Shown one piece after another: positions 41,592 through 49,476 of a stretch of 49,476 nt of DNA. Location of the stretch: assembly GCA_937873135.1 (NCBI GenBank), contig CALMVQ010000247.1:1-49476 (forward strand), in the 5' to 3' direction. This DNA is from an uncultured Scytonema sp. Lineage in GTDB: Bacteria > Cyanobacteriota > Cyanobacteriia > Cyanobacteriales > Nostocaceae. Positions within the stretch are counted from its first letter, which is position 1, and every line of letters begins with the position of its first letter. The translations under genes were made by a program, and so were the position numbers. The notes below the pieces were generated by a model. The model was given only the letters and a program-made list of their open reading frames with translations, did no database searches and had not been told where the DNA came from.

Positions 41592-42371
41592 ATGGCTAGG
41601 GATTCGAAAATTATGCGAATTAAGCAAATTTCCGTCAGCGGTTTGTTTGGAATTTTTGACCATGTGATTCCGTTAAAAATGGATGACCGCATTACAATTA
41701 TTCATGGTCCGAATGGTTTCGGAAAGACAGCAGTGCTGAAGATGTTAAATGGATTGTTTAACTCTCGATACTCAGAGTTGCGAACTATCCCATTTAGTAA
41801 TTTCCGAGTTGAGTTTGATGAGGACAGTAGTGTTGAAATTGTAAAAACCTCTAATAATTTGGATAAGCTAGAGAGAAAATACAATATAACTTTCAACTTT
41901 TACGAACCTAATTCAGAAAAACTTTCTTACACTCTGGAAAGTATCAAAATGCGCCCTGATGGAACACTGGTTAATTTTGTTGACAAGATGATACCTGACC
42001 TTCGCAGAATAAGTTCTAATACATGGCTGTATATTCCTACAGGAGAAGCTCTTTCTTTAGAAGAAATTATAGATCGTTTTGAAGATTCATTACCCTTAAA
42101 CATGAGGTTAACAGAAGAGCCTAAATGGTTAGAAAATTTGAAGAGCAATATGCATATTCGACTTATAGAATCTCAACGTTTGCTAAACTTTGTTCTTAAT
42201 CCTTCTTCCAGAATGCATTCTGGGACATCTTCAATGTTACCAACTGTATCTGCCTACTCTGAGGAACTTGCAAAACTTATGCGAGATAAATTTACTGAAT
42301 ACGGTACAATATCTCAATCTCTTGACAGAACGTTTCCAGTTAGAGTAGTAAAACAACAACCATCACCCTGA
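41592..42371 (+). pseudogene. N-terminal half of a P-loop (OLD/SMC-like) ATPase
   Basis: From MRIKQISVSGLFGIFDHVIP (Met at 41613 is the likelier start) the protein has the first lobe of an ABC-type ATPase, with Walker A IIHGPNGFGKT at about 37-46. It stops after 259 residues at FPVRVVKQQPSP. The signature motif, Walker B and D-loop that belong to the second lobe are missing, so it cannot form a working ATPase. In related AAA proteins this point (SLDRTFPVRV) is followed by several hundred more residues. A deletion joins it to the next gene. Confidence 0.7.
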
Positions 42372-42694
42372 TTCAAGAAGTCAAGAAAAAATCCCAAGCA
42401 TTCTCGTTAAAAGATGAAGATTTGCAACAACGGTTAATAAGTCAGAAAAATAACAGCTATGATCCGTGGCAAGTTTGTTGCGGTCATGACTTGGTAGAAA
42501 TTCTATCCGTTGGCTTACGCAAGGCGATTGGTTCCCACAAAGCTGCTGATATCGAAGCGAACAGTCTTGAGCGTTGTTTGCGACTTGCCTACGAAGAAGT
42601 CTACTTCAGTCAAACACGTCTCTACGTGGAAATTCGCTTATGGGAAAGTCATAATCAACCATTTAAGGTTTTGCGGAATGGTATTTGGGAGTAA
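42344..42694 (+). pseudogene. Hypothetical protein that has lost its start codon
   Basis: An open frame overlapping the ATPase stop reads TTITLIQEVKKKSQAFSLKD, then WQVCCGHDLVEILSVGLRKA and ends LRNGIWE. It begins after a stop at 42338-42340 and has no ATG, GTG or TTG until TTG 42422. The sequence looks like a complete cyanobacterial protein of about 110 residues minus its initiator, as if a deletion fused the ATPase gene to its second codon. Translation from TTG 42422 would give 90 residues. Family unknown. Confidence 0.5.
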
Positions 42695-42758
42695 GTACAA
42701 TTACTAATGACCCCTTCCCCGTTAGCAGTATTCAAATGAGATAAACATAATACACATC

Positions 42759-42813
42759 AAGTAGAGGCGAAAAGCCGTACCCTACACAGAACGCCTAAAG
42801 GCGAACGCCCCTA
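42759..42813. repeat. GTAG-GGCGAAC inverted repeat
   Basis: GTAGAGGCGAAAAGCC on the left and GGCGAACGCCCCTAC on the right make a foldback of a type common between cyanobacterial genes. Confidence 0.55.
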
Positions 42814-42835
42814 CCAAGCATTTGAACAAACGCAT

Positions 42836-42875
42836 AATTTATTGTGCAACATTATAATATATTGCACAATAAATT
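42836..42875. promoter_or_regulatory. Perfect 14-bp palindrome
   Basis: AATTTATTGTGCAA (42836-42849) and TTGCACAATAAATT (42862-42875) are exact complements around a 12-bp A/T spacer. It lies 185 bp before the start of the small secreted-domain paralogue gene. The TTGTGCAA / TTGCACAA core suggests a dimeric regulator site; as RNA it would also make a stable hairpin without T-run. The remaining 42695-43059 gap has no convincing gene. Confidence 0.6.
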
Positions 42876-43059
42876 TTACAATAACTCTCAGGAGTAAGTT
42901 AGCCAGAACTATCGCAACGACAACGTTCGATGCGTGTCTCTCTTCTGAAGAGATTGTGTTCTTGCTCTTCAAAACTACTGTCAATGGTAAATCACAACTA
43001 TCTCCGTGCCCAGGATACATTTTTTTAATAAACAACACAAACAACGAGGTTAATCAACA

Positions 43060-43455
43060 ATGGAAGGATGTACCATTACCGATTTGAAGGTTCATAGCAA
43101 GCATAATTGCTACTTGATAAGTCCAGCGGAAATGGAGAGAATCCAGGATCAAATATCCGTTCGCGTAGACTTAGAACAGGGAACATACATCATCAGAATT
43201 CGGGAAGGATCATTCGATTACTTGAGGGGTGACGTTCACAGAGGTGAACCCCTAGTCATGCTGTGGATTTATGGAGGCAAGTTTGTTAACAAGAAAAACA
43301 ATCTGGAAGTTGAGGCCACCTGGACGACACTGAACGGCTACGACGATACCTTAACTTTAGAAGTTTTGGAATCGGCCAAACTTTGTGCATTCTTCTTCGA
43401 TACCTATGTAGAAGACAACGAGGGAGAAATGATTGTTTCCGTCGTGAAAATTTAA
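43060..43455 (+). CDS. Stand-alone copy of the C-terminal domain of the downstream DUF4912 protein
   Basis: A 131-residue protein, MEGCTITDLKVHSKHNCYLI at the start, with YIIRIREGSFDYLRGDVHRG and VMLWIYGGKFVNKKNNLEVE. About 55% of residues match the last ~135 residues of the 1379-residue protein encoded 150 bp downstream, including WIYGGKF-NKK, ATW-TLN-YDDTLTLEVLE and LCAFFFDTYV. The pattern is beta-sandwich-like. With no signal peptide or membrane anchor, it should be cytoplasmic, on the same side as the tail of its larger relative if my topology reading is right. A domain-level interaction or competition is an inference. Confidence 0.7.
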   Translation: MEGCTITDLKVHSKHNCYLISPAEMERIQDQISVRVDLEQGTYIIRIREGSFDYLRGDVHRGEPLVMLWIYGGKFVNKKNNLEVEATWTTLNGYDDTLTLEVLESAKLCAFFFDTYVEDNEGEMIVSVVKI

Positions 43456-43605
43456 TGGCAGTGGCAAACATATATGGAGGCTTGCCTTGCCGACGGAGAA
43501 ACGAAGCTCTCCAAATATGATTTATACACTTAATTAAAATTATCAAAATGGTATTTGCTCTCTTTCCTGTATAAGACTGCTAACGGTTATTAAGGTTAAA
43601 TTAAA

Positions 43606-46600
43606 ATGTTTAGCTCTAAAAATTCTTCTGGGAAAACTTTCGTGCAGATTGCTGTGGTAGTACTGGGCTTGACGGCAACTCCCAAGCTACTGGTATCTTT
43701 GCCATCAACTCTGCTTGAACCCGTGCTTGCCCAATCTGAGACGCCAAGTCCCATCCCGCTTCCCAAATCACTACCTAGTGGCACAACGGTGAAAGTTGAC
43801 GGCTCGAGCAGCATGAAGGTTATCAACGAAGCCTTGAGCAAACAGTTTGAACAAAAGTATGCGGGTACTAAAGTTGACTTGGCATCGAATGGAACTGATA
43901 AAGCATTAGCAGCAATACAGCGAGGTGATATCAATATCGCAGCAGTCGGACGTCCGCTTACCGATCAAGAGAAGGCGAAGGGACTTGTTGCCACTCCTGT
44001 AAGTCGGGAAAAGATTGCTATAATCGTTGGCTCAGACAATCCATTTCAGAAAAACCTCACCTTCGAGCAGTTTTCCAAGATGTTTCGAGGCGAGATTACC
44101 GACTGGTCCCAGATAGGAGGCGCTCCAGGTAAGATTAGATTTATTGACCATCCGGACTATAGCGATACGCGGCAATCCCTAAGCACATATGATATTTTCA
44201 ACAAAGCCCCATTTAAAACTGGAGCTAACGCAACCAGGCTAACTGAAGATGACACTGTAGCCATTGTGCGGGAACTCGGTAAGGATGGAATTAGTTATGC
44301 GATCGCAGATCAAGTGATCAACCTGCCGAGTGTTCGGGTTATCCCCATGCATAAAACCATGCCTGACGATCCCCGATATCCTTACTCGCAACCTCGAAGT
44401 TATGTTTACCGCCAGGAAGCTGCCAAGCCAGGAATACTTGCCTTTTTGGGCTTTGCAACTTCAGCATCGGGACAGGAAATTGTTGCGGCTGCCAAACAGC
44501 AAGAAGCTGAGGCGGTGCGTCAATCTGTAACAACTCCTACCAGTGCGGCAACTGCACCTGTAGCGACAACGGCTCCAAGTCTGGCAACCTCACCTGCTGC
44601 AACTTCCATTTCTACGCCTATAACTGAGGCTGCACCTGCTGTTAATAGTAGTGCAACAACAAAAGACAAAGGAGGATTTCCTTGGTGGTTGCTCTTGCTA
44701 GCAGGAATTCCGTTATTGGGATTACTTTGGTGGTTACTGTCGAGACAAGACAGAACAGCCGTAGAAGATTCTAGGACACCAAAAACTCCTTCTGTGAGTA
44801 CAACAGGCGCTGGTACGCTTGAACCTCCAACTGGTGAAAATACAGTCATCCCAGAGAAGGGAACTGGTATGATGACTCCTTTGGTGACAGAAGAGATCAA
44901 TACTTCCTCAGTTACTCCAGAAAGACCGAATGTGATGCCAGAGACACAGATCGGGGCAAATTTACCAGTACAAGACACTCCGGTAGCTCCCAAAACACCG
45001 AATGTGATTGCTACGGAGACGCAGATTGGGGCAAATACCCCAGTACAAGACACTCCGGTGGCTCCAATTCAGGATTCTACTCCCTTAACTGTCACGCCTT
45101 CAATAGGAAATGCGGTCGGAATTGCAGGGCTCGCTGTAGGGGCGATCGCTGGAGGTGCGGCGTTGGCAGGGCGGCACAAGAGTCATATTACCTTAAAACT
45201 GCGTAATTCTACTGAAGCGTACGCACAGTGGGAAGCACCCCAAGCACATCGAGAGGCAGCTAAACAGCAGGGAGGACGGCAATTCCAGTTGCGGATATAC
45301 GATGCAACAGGTATTGACATTGAGTCTCAACCTGCCCATAGTACGCAGTCCTATAACTGCGACGAATCAAGTGAAGACTTGCTAGTACTCATCCCTAGGC
45401 GCGATCGCGACTACATAGCAGAGATTGGCTACGTCACGACTTGGAATCATTGGTTGATACTTGCCACTTCAAATCCAGTCCGAGTGCCCTCAACATCAGA
45501 ATCAATTGCAACGATGACAGAGGATGTGCCAGTAAGTGATACTGACATCCCCACAACTGCAGGGGCTGCGGCAATTACAGAGAATCCCGTATTAGAAAAC
45601 ATAGGTAATGTGGAAGGGCGGCACGGGAGTCGCATAACGTTAGTACCCCACCACAACCGGGAAGCTGATGCTGTATGGGAAATTTCGCAAGCAGACAGGG
45701 AAGCTTATCGGCAGGGAGGACAGAAATTTCAGTTACGGATTTACGATGTCACCAGCATTGACTTTAATACGCAACCCGCCCACAACATGCAGTCTTACGA
45801 CTGTGACGAATTGAGCCAAGAGCTACGGGTACCCATCTACAGAAGCGATCGCGACTACGTGGCAGAAATCGGCTACGCGACTCCTGACGCTCAGTGGTTG
45901 ACACTTGCCCGCTCAAATCCAGTTAGAGTAAACTCAACATTACAAACAGAGGGAACTTCTGTAGTCGATACACCTTTTAGCATCGATACCGAACCGAATA
46001 CAACGACAACAGACATCTCTACTCCAACCACAGAGATAGCAATTGCGGGAATGACTGGGGCTGCCCTAGCAGGAGGCACAGCGTCTTTCTCCTCGCGATT
46101 GCATGGAAGTCGCATAAGATTAGTCCCCAATTCCTTCGGGGAAGCAGATGCCTTGTGGGAAGTACCGCAAGCAGATAGAGAAACAGCGTTACAGCAGGGA
46201 GGACAGCATTTTCAGTTGCGGATTTACGATGTCACGGATATTGACTTAGATACGCAACCTGCCCACAACGTGCAATTTTACGACGACTGTGACGAATTTA
46301 GCCAACAACGACACGTACCAATCTATGTGAGCGATCGCGACTATGTGGCAGAAATTGGCTATGTCACTGCTGGAGGTGAATGGTTGACACTTGCCCGCTC
46401 TAACTCAATGTGGGCGCTCTCAATGTCAAACACACAGGAAAAAAATGTAGCTTTAGACACCTCTTACCTTCCTGAATCCGAACCAAATGTATTAGGAAAC
46501 GATAGCGCCACTTTCATTAATCCGGGAATCAGTGACGGATTGCACGAAAGTCGCATCGCTTTAGTACCTCGCCACGCAGGGGAAGCAAATGCTGTGTGGG

Positions 46601-47745
46601 AAGTATTGCAAGCAGAGAGAGAAACAGCGTTACAGCAGGGAGGACAGCATTTTCAGTTGCGGATTTACGATGTCACGGATATTGACTTAGATACGCAACC
46701 TGCCCACAACGTGCAATTTTACGACGACTGTGACGAATTTAGCCAACAACGACACGTACCAATCTATGTGAGCGATCGCGACTATGTGGCAGAAATTGGC
46801 TATGTCACTGCTGGAGGTGAATGGTTGACACTTGCCCGCTCTAACTCAATGTGGGCGCTCTCAATGTCAAACACACAGGAAAAAAATGTAGCTTTAGACA
46901 CCTCTTACCTTCCTGAATCCGAACCAAATGTATTAGGAAACGATAGCGCCACTTTCATTAATCCGGGAATCAGTGACGGATTGCACGAAAGTCGCATCGC
47001 TTTAGTACCTCGCCACGCAGGGGAAGCAAATGCTGTGTGGGAAGTATTGCAAGCAGAGAGAGAAACAGCGTTACAGCAGGGAGGACAGCATTTTCAGTTG
47101 CGGATTTACGATGTCACGGATATTGACTTAGATACGCAACCTGCCCACGACGTGCAATTTTACGACGACTGTGACGAATTTAGCCAAGAGCGACACGTAC
47201 CTATTTATAGAAGTGATCGCGACTACGTAGCAGAAATCGGTTACCTAACTTCTGACAATCAGTGGTTGATACTTGCCCGTTCCAACCCCTTGCGAGTGCC
47301 TTCGTTGGCAGCAGAAAGTCGTCTCACTAGACGGGATGGCTGTAAAATTCAACATCTCGCCGTTCATAGTCGCAATCACTGCTACCGACTGGATGATGCA
47401 CAGATGAGAAGCCTTCAGGAAACAGCAGTCTCCAAAACTCTAGAACCCGGAATATATGTGGTGCGGATCAAGGATGGTAACTTTGCCTATGGAATGGGAA
47501 GTCAAATGAGGCAGCCAATTGTCCTACTATGGATTTATGGCGGAAGATTTATCAATAAAAAGACTAATGCTCCGGTACAAGCAACTTGGTCAACATTGAA
47601 CGCATATGACGATACACTGACGTTGGAAGTTTTGGAGACAACAACCCTTTGTGCCTTTTTCTTAGATACTTATGTTGATGATAACCATGGAGAACTCACT
47701 CTCTCTGTGATTCGACTTTACTCGAATGTTTCAGCCAACCCGTAG
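43606..47745 (+). CDS. PstS-like domain, membrane anchor, five DUF4912 repeats and a C-terminal beta domain
   Basis: Order in 1379 residues: signal sequence (1-43, ending PVLAQ); phosphate-binding-protein-like domain (~64-300; TTVKVDGSSSMKVINEALSK, ITDWSQIGG, SYAIADQV); Thr/Ala-rich linker; one membrane helix (~358-378, WWLLLLAGIPLLGLLWWLLS); Pro/Thr-rich linker; five DUF4912 repeats starting near 524, 672, 832, 979 and 1126 (pattern H-SRI-LVP, A-WE, F-LRIYDVT-ID, DRDYVAEIGY, WL-LARSNP); and a C-terminal domain (~1241-1379) that also exists as a separate gene upstream. If the signal is cleaved, the binding domain is outside and the repeats inside. A perfect 441-bp tandem duplication created one of the repeats. 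Ligand unknown; a sensor or scaffold role is inferred. Confidence 0.85.
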   Translation: MFSSKNSSGKTFVQIAVVVLGLTATPKLLVSLPSTLLEPVLAQSETPSPIPLPKSLPSGTTVKVDGSSSMKVINEALSKQFEQKYAGTKVDLASNGTDKALAAIQRGDINIAAVGRPLTDQEKAKGLVATPVSREKIAIIVGSDNPFQKNLTFEQFSKMFRGEITDWSQIGGAPGKIRFIDHPDYSDTRQSLSTYDIFNKAPFKTGANATRLTEDDTVAIVRELGKDGISYAIADQVINLPSVRVIPMHKTMPDDPRYPYSQPRSYVYRQEAAKPGILAFLGFATSASGQEIVAAAKQQEAEAVRQSVTTPTSAATAPVATTAPSLATSPAATSISTPITEAAPAVNSSATTKDKGGFPWWLLLLAGIPLLGLLWWLLSRQDRTAVEDSRTPKTPSVSTTGAGTLEPPTGENTVIPEKGTGMMTPLVTEEINTSSVTPERPNVMPETQIGANLPVQDTPVAPKTPNVIATETQIGANTPVQDTPVAPIQDSTPLTVTPSIGNAVGIAGLAVGAIAGGAALAGRHKSHITLKLRNSTEAYAQWEAPQAHREAAKQQGGRQFQLRIYDATGIDIESQPAHSTQSYNCDESSEDLLVLIPRRDRDYIAEIGYVTTWNHWLILATSNPVRVPSTSESIATMTEDVPVSDTDIPTTAGAAAITENPVLENIGNVEGRHGSRITLVPHHNREADAVWEISQADREAYRQGGQKFQLRIYDVTSIDFNTQPAHNMQSYDCDELSQELRVPIYRSDRDYVAEIGYATPDAQWLTLARSNPVRVNSTLQTEGTSVVDTPFSIDTEPNTTTTDISTPTTEIAIAGMTGAALAGGTASFSSRLHGSRIRLVPNSFGEADALWEVPQADRETALQQGGQHFQLRIYDVTDIDLDTQPAHNVQFYDDCDEFSQQRHVPIYVSDRDYVAEIGYVTAGGEWLTLARSNSMWALSMSNTQEKNVALDTSYLPESEPNVLGNDSATFINPGISDGLHESRIALVPRHAGEANAVWEVLQAERETALQQGGQHFQLRIYDVTDIDLDTQPAHNVQFYDDCDEFSQQRHVPIYVSDRDYVAEIGYVTAGGEWLTLARSNSMWALSMSNTQEKNVALDTSYLPESEPNVLGNDSATFINPGISDGLHESRIALVPRHAGEANAVWEVLQAERETALQQGGQHFQLRIYDVTDIDLDTQPAHDVQFYDDCDEFSQERHVPIYRSDRDYVAEIGYLTSDNQWLILARSNPLRVPSLAAESRLTRRDGCKIQHLAVHSRNHCYRLDDAQMRSLQETAVSKTLEPGIYVVRIKDGNFAYGMGSQMRQPIVLLWIYGGRFINKKTNAPVQATWSTLNAYDDTLTLEVLETTTLCAFFLDTYVDDNHGELTLSVIRLYSNVSANP
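46177..47148 (+). repeat. Perfect 441-bp tandem duplication (plus 90-bp third copy)
   Basis: 46177-46617 and 46618-47058 appear identical base for base, and 47059-47148 repeats the first 90 bases again before the first mismatch (A to G at 47149). The unit is 147 codons, so the frame is kept and one DUF4912 repeat with its linker is added. Identity at synonymous sites means it is very recent or kept by recombination. Confidence 0.93.
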
Positions 47746-47772
47746 CAGTAGCTATTTTACTCTATGTTTAAT

Positions 47773-47805
47773 CTAGAGATGTTACATGTAACGTCTCTAG
47801 ATTTT
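47773..47805. terminator. Bidirectional terminator between convergent genes
   Basis: CTAGAGATGTTAC and GTAACGTCTCTAG pair over 13 positions with one mismatch around AT, followed by ATTTTT. It lies between the ends of the DUF4912 gene and the convergent 2TM gene and can serve the plus strand well. Confidence 0.75.
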
Positions 47806-47813
47806 TGCTACGG

Positions 47814-48317
47814 CTAAATCCGCCAAGCCTTGAACCAGCGATCCACAACAGTGTTGAATAATTTTTTTGCTTGATGCTTGCGCTGCCACTTTCGGAAAGC
47901 AACTTCGTAGTCTTCGCCTGATGTGTGATAACTGTTCCAGCCATCAAGACAAACAGCTAGTCCCCAAAAGAGCAAAATGTACAGTGCCCAAGAAAGCCCA
48001 CCGCTACTCAACAGGTTTACGAGCAACAAAACACTGTTAATAATGACATACCTGCCCAAACGCTTCTTGAATTTACTGCGTCGGTAAGTGTTGAAAGTCA
48101 AGCGCTGTTGCATTTCTCCTTGTTGCGTCAACCAATCGCTTTCGGCCATTTTTAACGAATCTAGAGAAATCTCTAGTTCTGAAGCAATTTCCAGCAACTG
48201 TTCGTAGGAAAACTCTTTGTTTTTGTCATCAGCTTGACGTGCGATCGCCAAGTGTAGAATTTGCTGTACATCATCTTGACTATAATAACGAGTAGTTTTA
48301 GTTTCAAATACTGTCAT
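47814..48317 (-). CDS. 2TM-domain protein
   Basis: A 167-residue protein with a soluble N-terminal part (~1-75, YYSQDDVQQILHLAIARQAD and SYEQLLEIASELEISLDSLK, helical and HTH-like), two membrane helices (~88-105 YVIINSVLLLVNLLSSGG; ~109-127 WALYILLFWGLAVCLDGW) and a basic tail (FRKWQRKHQAKKLF). This is the 2TM-domain arrangement (PF13239-type) common in cyanobacteria and Bacteroidetes. In cyanobacteria the same N-terminal part is also found in front of kinases and other domains. Role unknown, probably regulatory at the membrane. Confidence 0.75.
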   Translation of the reverse strand: MTVFETKTTRYYSQDDVQQILHLAIARQADDKNKEFSYEQLLEIASELEISLDSLKMAESDWLTQQGEMQQRLTFNTYRRSKFKKRLGRYVIINSVLLLVNLLSSGGLSWALYILLFWGLAVCLDGWNSYHTSGEDYEVAFRKWQRKHQAKKLFNTVVDRWFKAWRI

Positions 48318-48659
48318 AATTTTGTCTCTTATATTACTTTTTATATATCCAACAGATGCTCTACAATCATGGCACTGCGAATAATTGGCTGATTCGGAGC
48401 TATCCCTACACTAGCAAATTTAGCGGCTAGCGAGAGTAATTAATTATTAACCAAGCCGATTTTGGGTTATACGCAGAAATTGAAGAGCGAATTTATTCTT
48501 TGGGACAAGATAAAATCTAATCCATATTCCAAAAGAAGTTAGATACCTGGATTCATCCTTGAGGACAGTCCATTATCTAGAATTTGCCCCCTCCCCAGAT
48601 TTATCCTTGAGAAAAATCCGCGCATCCAAAATACTTTCATAGAGATCAGGACAAACTCA
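48318..48659. other. Intergenic region
   Basis: Divergent promoter region between the 2TM gene and the ROK kinase gene. ATCCTTGAG occurs twice (48553 and 48604) as part of a short degenerate direct repeat (GATTTATCCTTGAG-like). No gene. Confidence 0.45.
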
Positions 48660-49367
48660 ATGACTAGAGAAAACGGTCTTATCCTTACCCTATCCGTTGA
48701 TATTGGTGGAAGTGGCATTAAGGTGATGCTTTTAGATCCTCAAGGTAATCCCTTAACAAAAAGGGCGAGAGCAGAAACACCTCGACCTGCCAAACCAGAG
48801 GTGATTATTAATACAATCGTTACCTTGGCAGCTACTCAAGAAGAGTTTCATCGTGTTTCCGTAGGGTTTCCTGGTGTAGTGCGTTCTGGAGTTACGGAGA
48901 CAGCAGCAAATTTAGATCCAGAATGGATCGGGTTTGATTTGGCAACGACATTGTCAGAGCGTTTAAATAAACCTGTACGGGTGATTAATGATGCTGATAT
49001 GCAGGGGTTAGGAGCAATTTCTAGCAAGGGAGTGGAATTGGTAATTACGCTAGGTACGGGTTTTGGCTCGGCTTTGTTTGTGGATGGGAAACTGGTGCCG
49101 AACTTAGAAATGGGGCATCATCAATTTCGCAAAGAGGAAACTTACGAAGAACAGTTAGGACGTGCCGCTTTGGAAAAACAGGGTGAGAAAAAATGGAACA
49201 GGCGTTTAGAAAAAGCGATCGCATCGTTGCAACATCTGTTTAATTATGATTATCTTTACATTGGTGGCGGTGAAGCGGAAAAAGTAAAAATCGAGTTGCC
49301 GCCAAATGTGAAGATTATCCCGAACGTGGCTGGTTTGTTGGGAGGGATTACTTTGTGGCGAGACTAA
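48660..49367 (+). CDS. ROK-family sugar kinase, polyphosphate-glucokinase-like
   Basis: A 235-residue protein of the ASKHA fold. LSVDIGGSGIKVMLLDPQGN is the N-terminal phosphate-1 motif, VSVGFPGVVRSG and VINDADMQGLGA (catalytic Asp) follow, then ITLGTGFGSALFVDGKLVPN, the phosphate-2 loop, and YLYIGGGEA, the adenosine-type motif. The compact length and the LEMGHHQFRKEETYEEQLGR region match PpgK-type enzymes, which phosphorylate glucose with polyphosphate and/or ATP. The ROK zinc motif (CxCGxxGC) is absent, as in PpgK. Polyphosphate use cannot be decided from sequence. Confidence 0.85.
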   Translation: MTRENGLILTLSVDIGGSGIKVMLLDPQGNPLTKRARAETPRPAKPEVIINTIVTLAATQEEFHRVSVGFPGVVRSGVTETAANLDPEWIGFDLATTLSERLNKPVRVINDADMQGLGAISSKGVELVITLGTGFGSALFVDGKLVPNLEMGHHQFRKEETYEEQLGRAALEKQGEKKWNRRLEKAIASLQHLFNYDYLYIGGGEAEKVKIELPPNVKIIPNVAGLLGGITLWRD

Positions 49368-49450
49368 TCTAACGGCACTTCATATCATGTCCGGATTAAC
49401 CTTAATGCCAGATAATCCCAAGAGCGCTCCTCGCTATGCTTTGTCTCCCT

Positions 49451-49472
49451 CCCCGCTTGCGGGGAGGGGTTG
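49451..49472. repeat. CCTCCCC-GCTTGC-GGGGAGG hairpin repeat
   Basis: A perfect 7-8 bp GC-rich hairpin of a widespread cyanobacterial type, close to the window edge and downstream of the ROK kinase gene. The element probably continues outside the window. Confidence 0.6.
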
Positions 49473-49476
49473 GGGG

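Noticed and set aside
42842-43087. 81-codon plus-strand frame
   Set aside because: Starts inside the palindrome and overlaps the start of the real domain gene; composition is not protein-like.
1-49476. CRISPR array, tRNA or rRNA genes
   Set aside because: No regularly spaced direct repeats with unique spacers, no tRNA cloverleaf with a GGTTCGA-type loop, and no rRNA sequence were seen on either strand by eye.

Overview
The window reads as chromosome of a filamentous (Nostocales-type) cyanobacterium. The HIP1 octamer GCGATCGC recurs in and between genes. Protein families are typical of that group: Uma2 relic, NACHT-WD40 giant, DUF1400/SGNH hydrolase, DUF4912 repeats, sucrose-phosphate phosphatase, PpgK-like ROK kinase. 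Intergenic DNA is full of foldback repeats. I saw no rRNA, tRNA or CRISPR array.

Region 1 (0-12.2 kb) looks like a defence island. It holds a Uma2 relic, a decayed type I restriction-modification operon on the minus strand (hsdR, hsdM, a 22-codon hsdS tail and a methyltransferase-HNH fusion), a PIN-type toxin-antitoxin pair, and a 1517-residue STAND-like protein with an N-terminal HTH, a nuclease-like segment, NACHT and 14 WD40 repeats. Region 2 (12.4-18.5 kb) has a cupin protein, three small unknown genes, a membrane protein with two peptidoglycan-binding repeats, an HSDR_N-like protein and a CPA1 Na+/H+ antiporter.

Region 3 (19-25.6 kb) is the most unusual. An intact comM gene is bracketed by displaced copies of its own 3' end (beside a tyrosine integrase) and its own 5' end (beside a duplicated module of two divergent small genes). 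This is the footprint expected if mobile elements inserted at both ends of comM and restored it each time. The duplicated modules have matching promoter layouts with different operator-like palindromes, and a leader stem whose spacer is inverted between the copies.

Region 4 (25.8-33 kb) contains a secreted SGNH hydrolase, an unknown protein, a HIT protein, a strongly structured RNA-like segment ending in an intrinsic terminator near 29.8 kb, small ribbon-helix-helix genes, repeats and gene relics. Region 5 (33-40.7 kb) is housekeeping-like: a membrane protein, a Cache-type histidine kinase, spp and ruvA overlapping by 4 bp with a repeated hairpin in the leader, a divergent HxlR regulator/azoreductase pair, and a nitrilase-fold protein. 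Region 6 (41-49.4 kb) has truncated genes, then a small protein that also occurs as the C-terminal domain of the following 1379-residue membrane protein. That protein combines a PstS-like domain with five DUF4912 repeats and contains a perfect 441-bp tandem duplication. A 2TM protein and a ROK kinase close the window. All calls come from reading the sequence; no database search was run.
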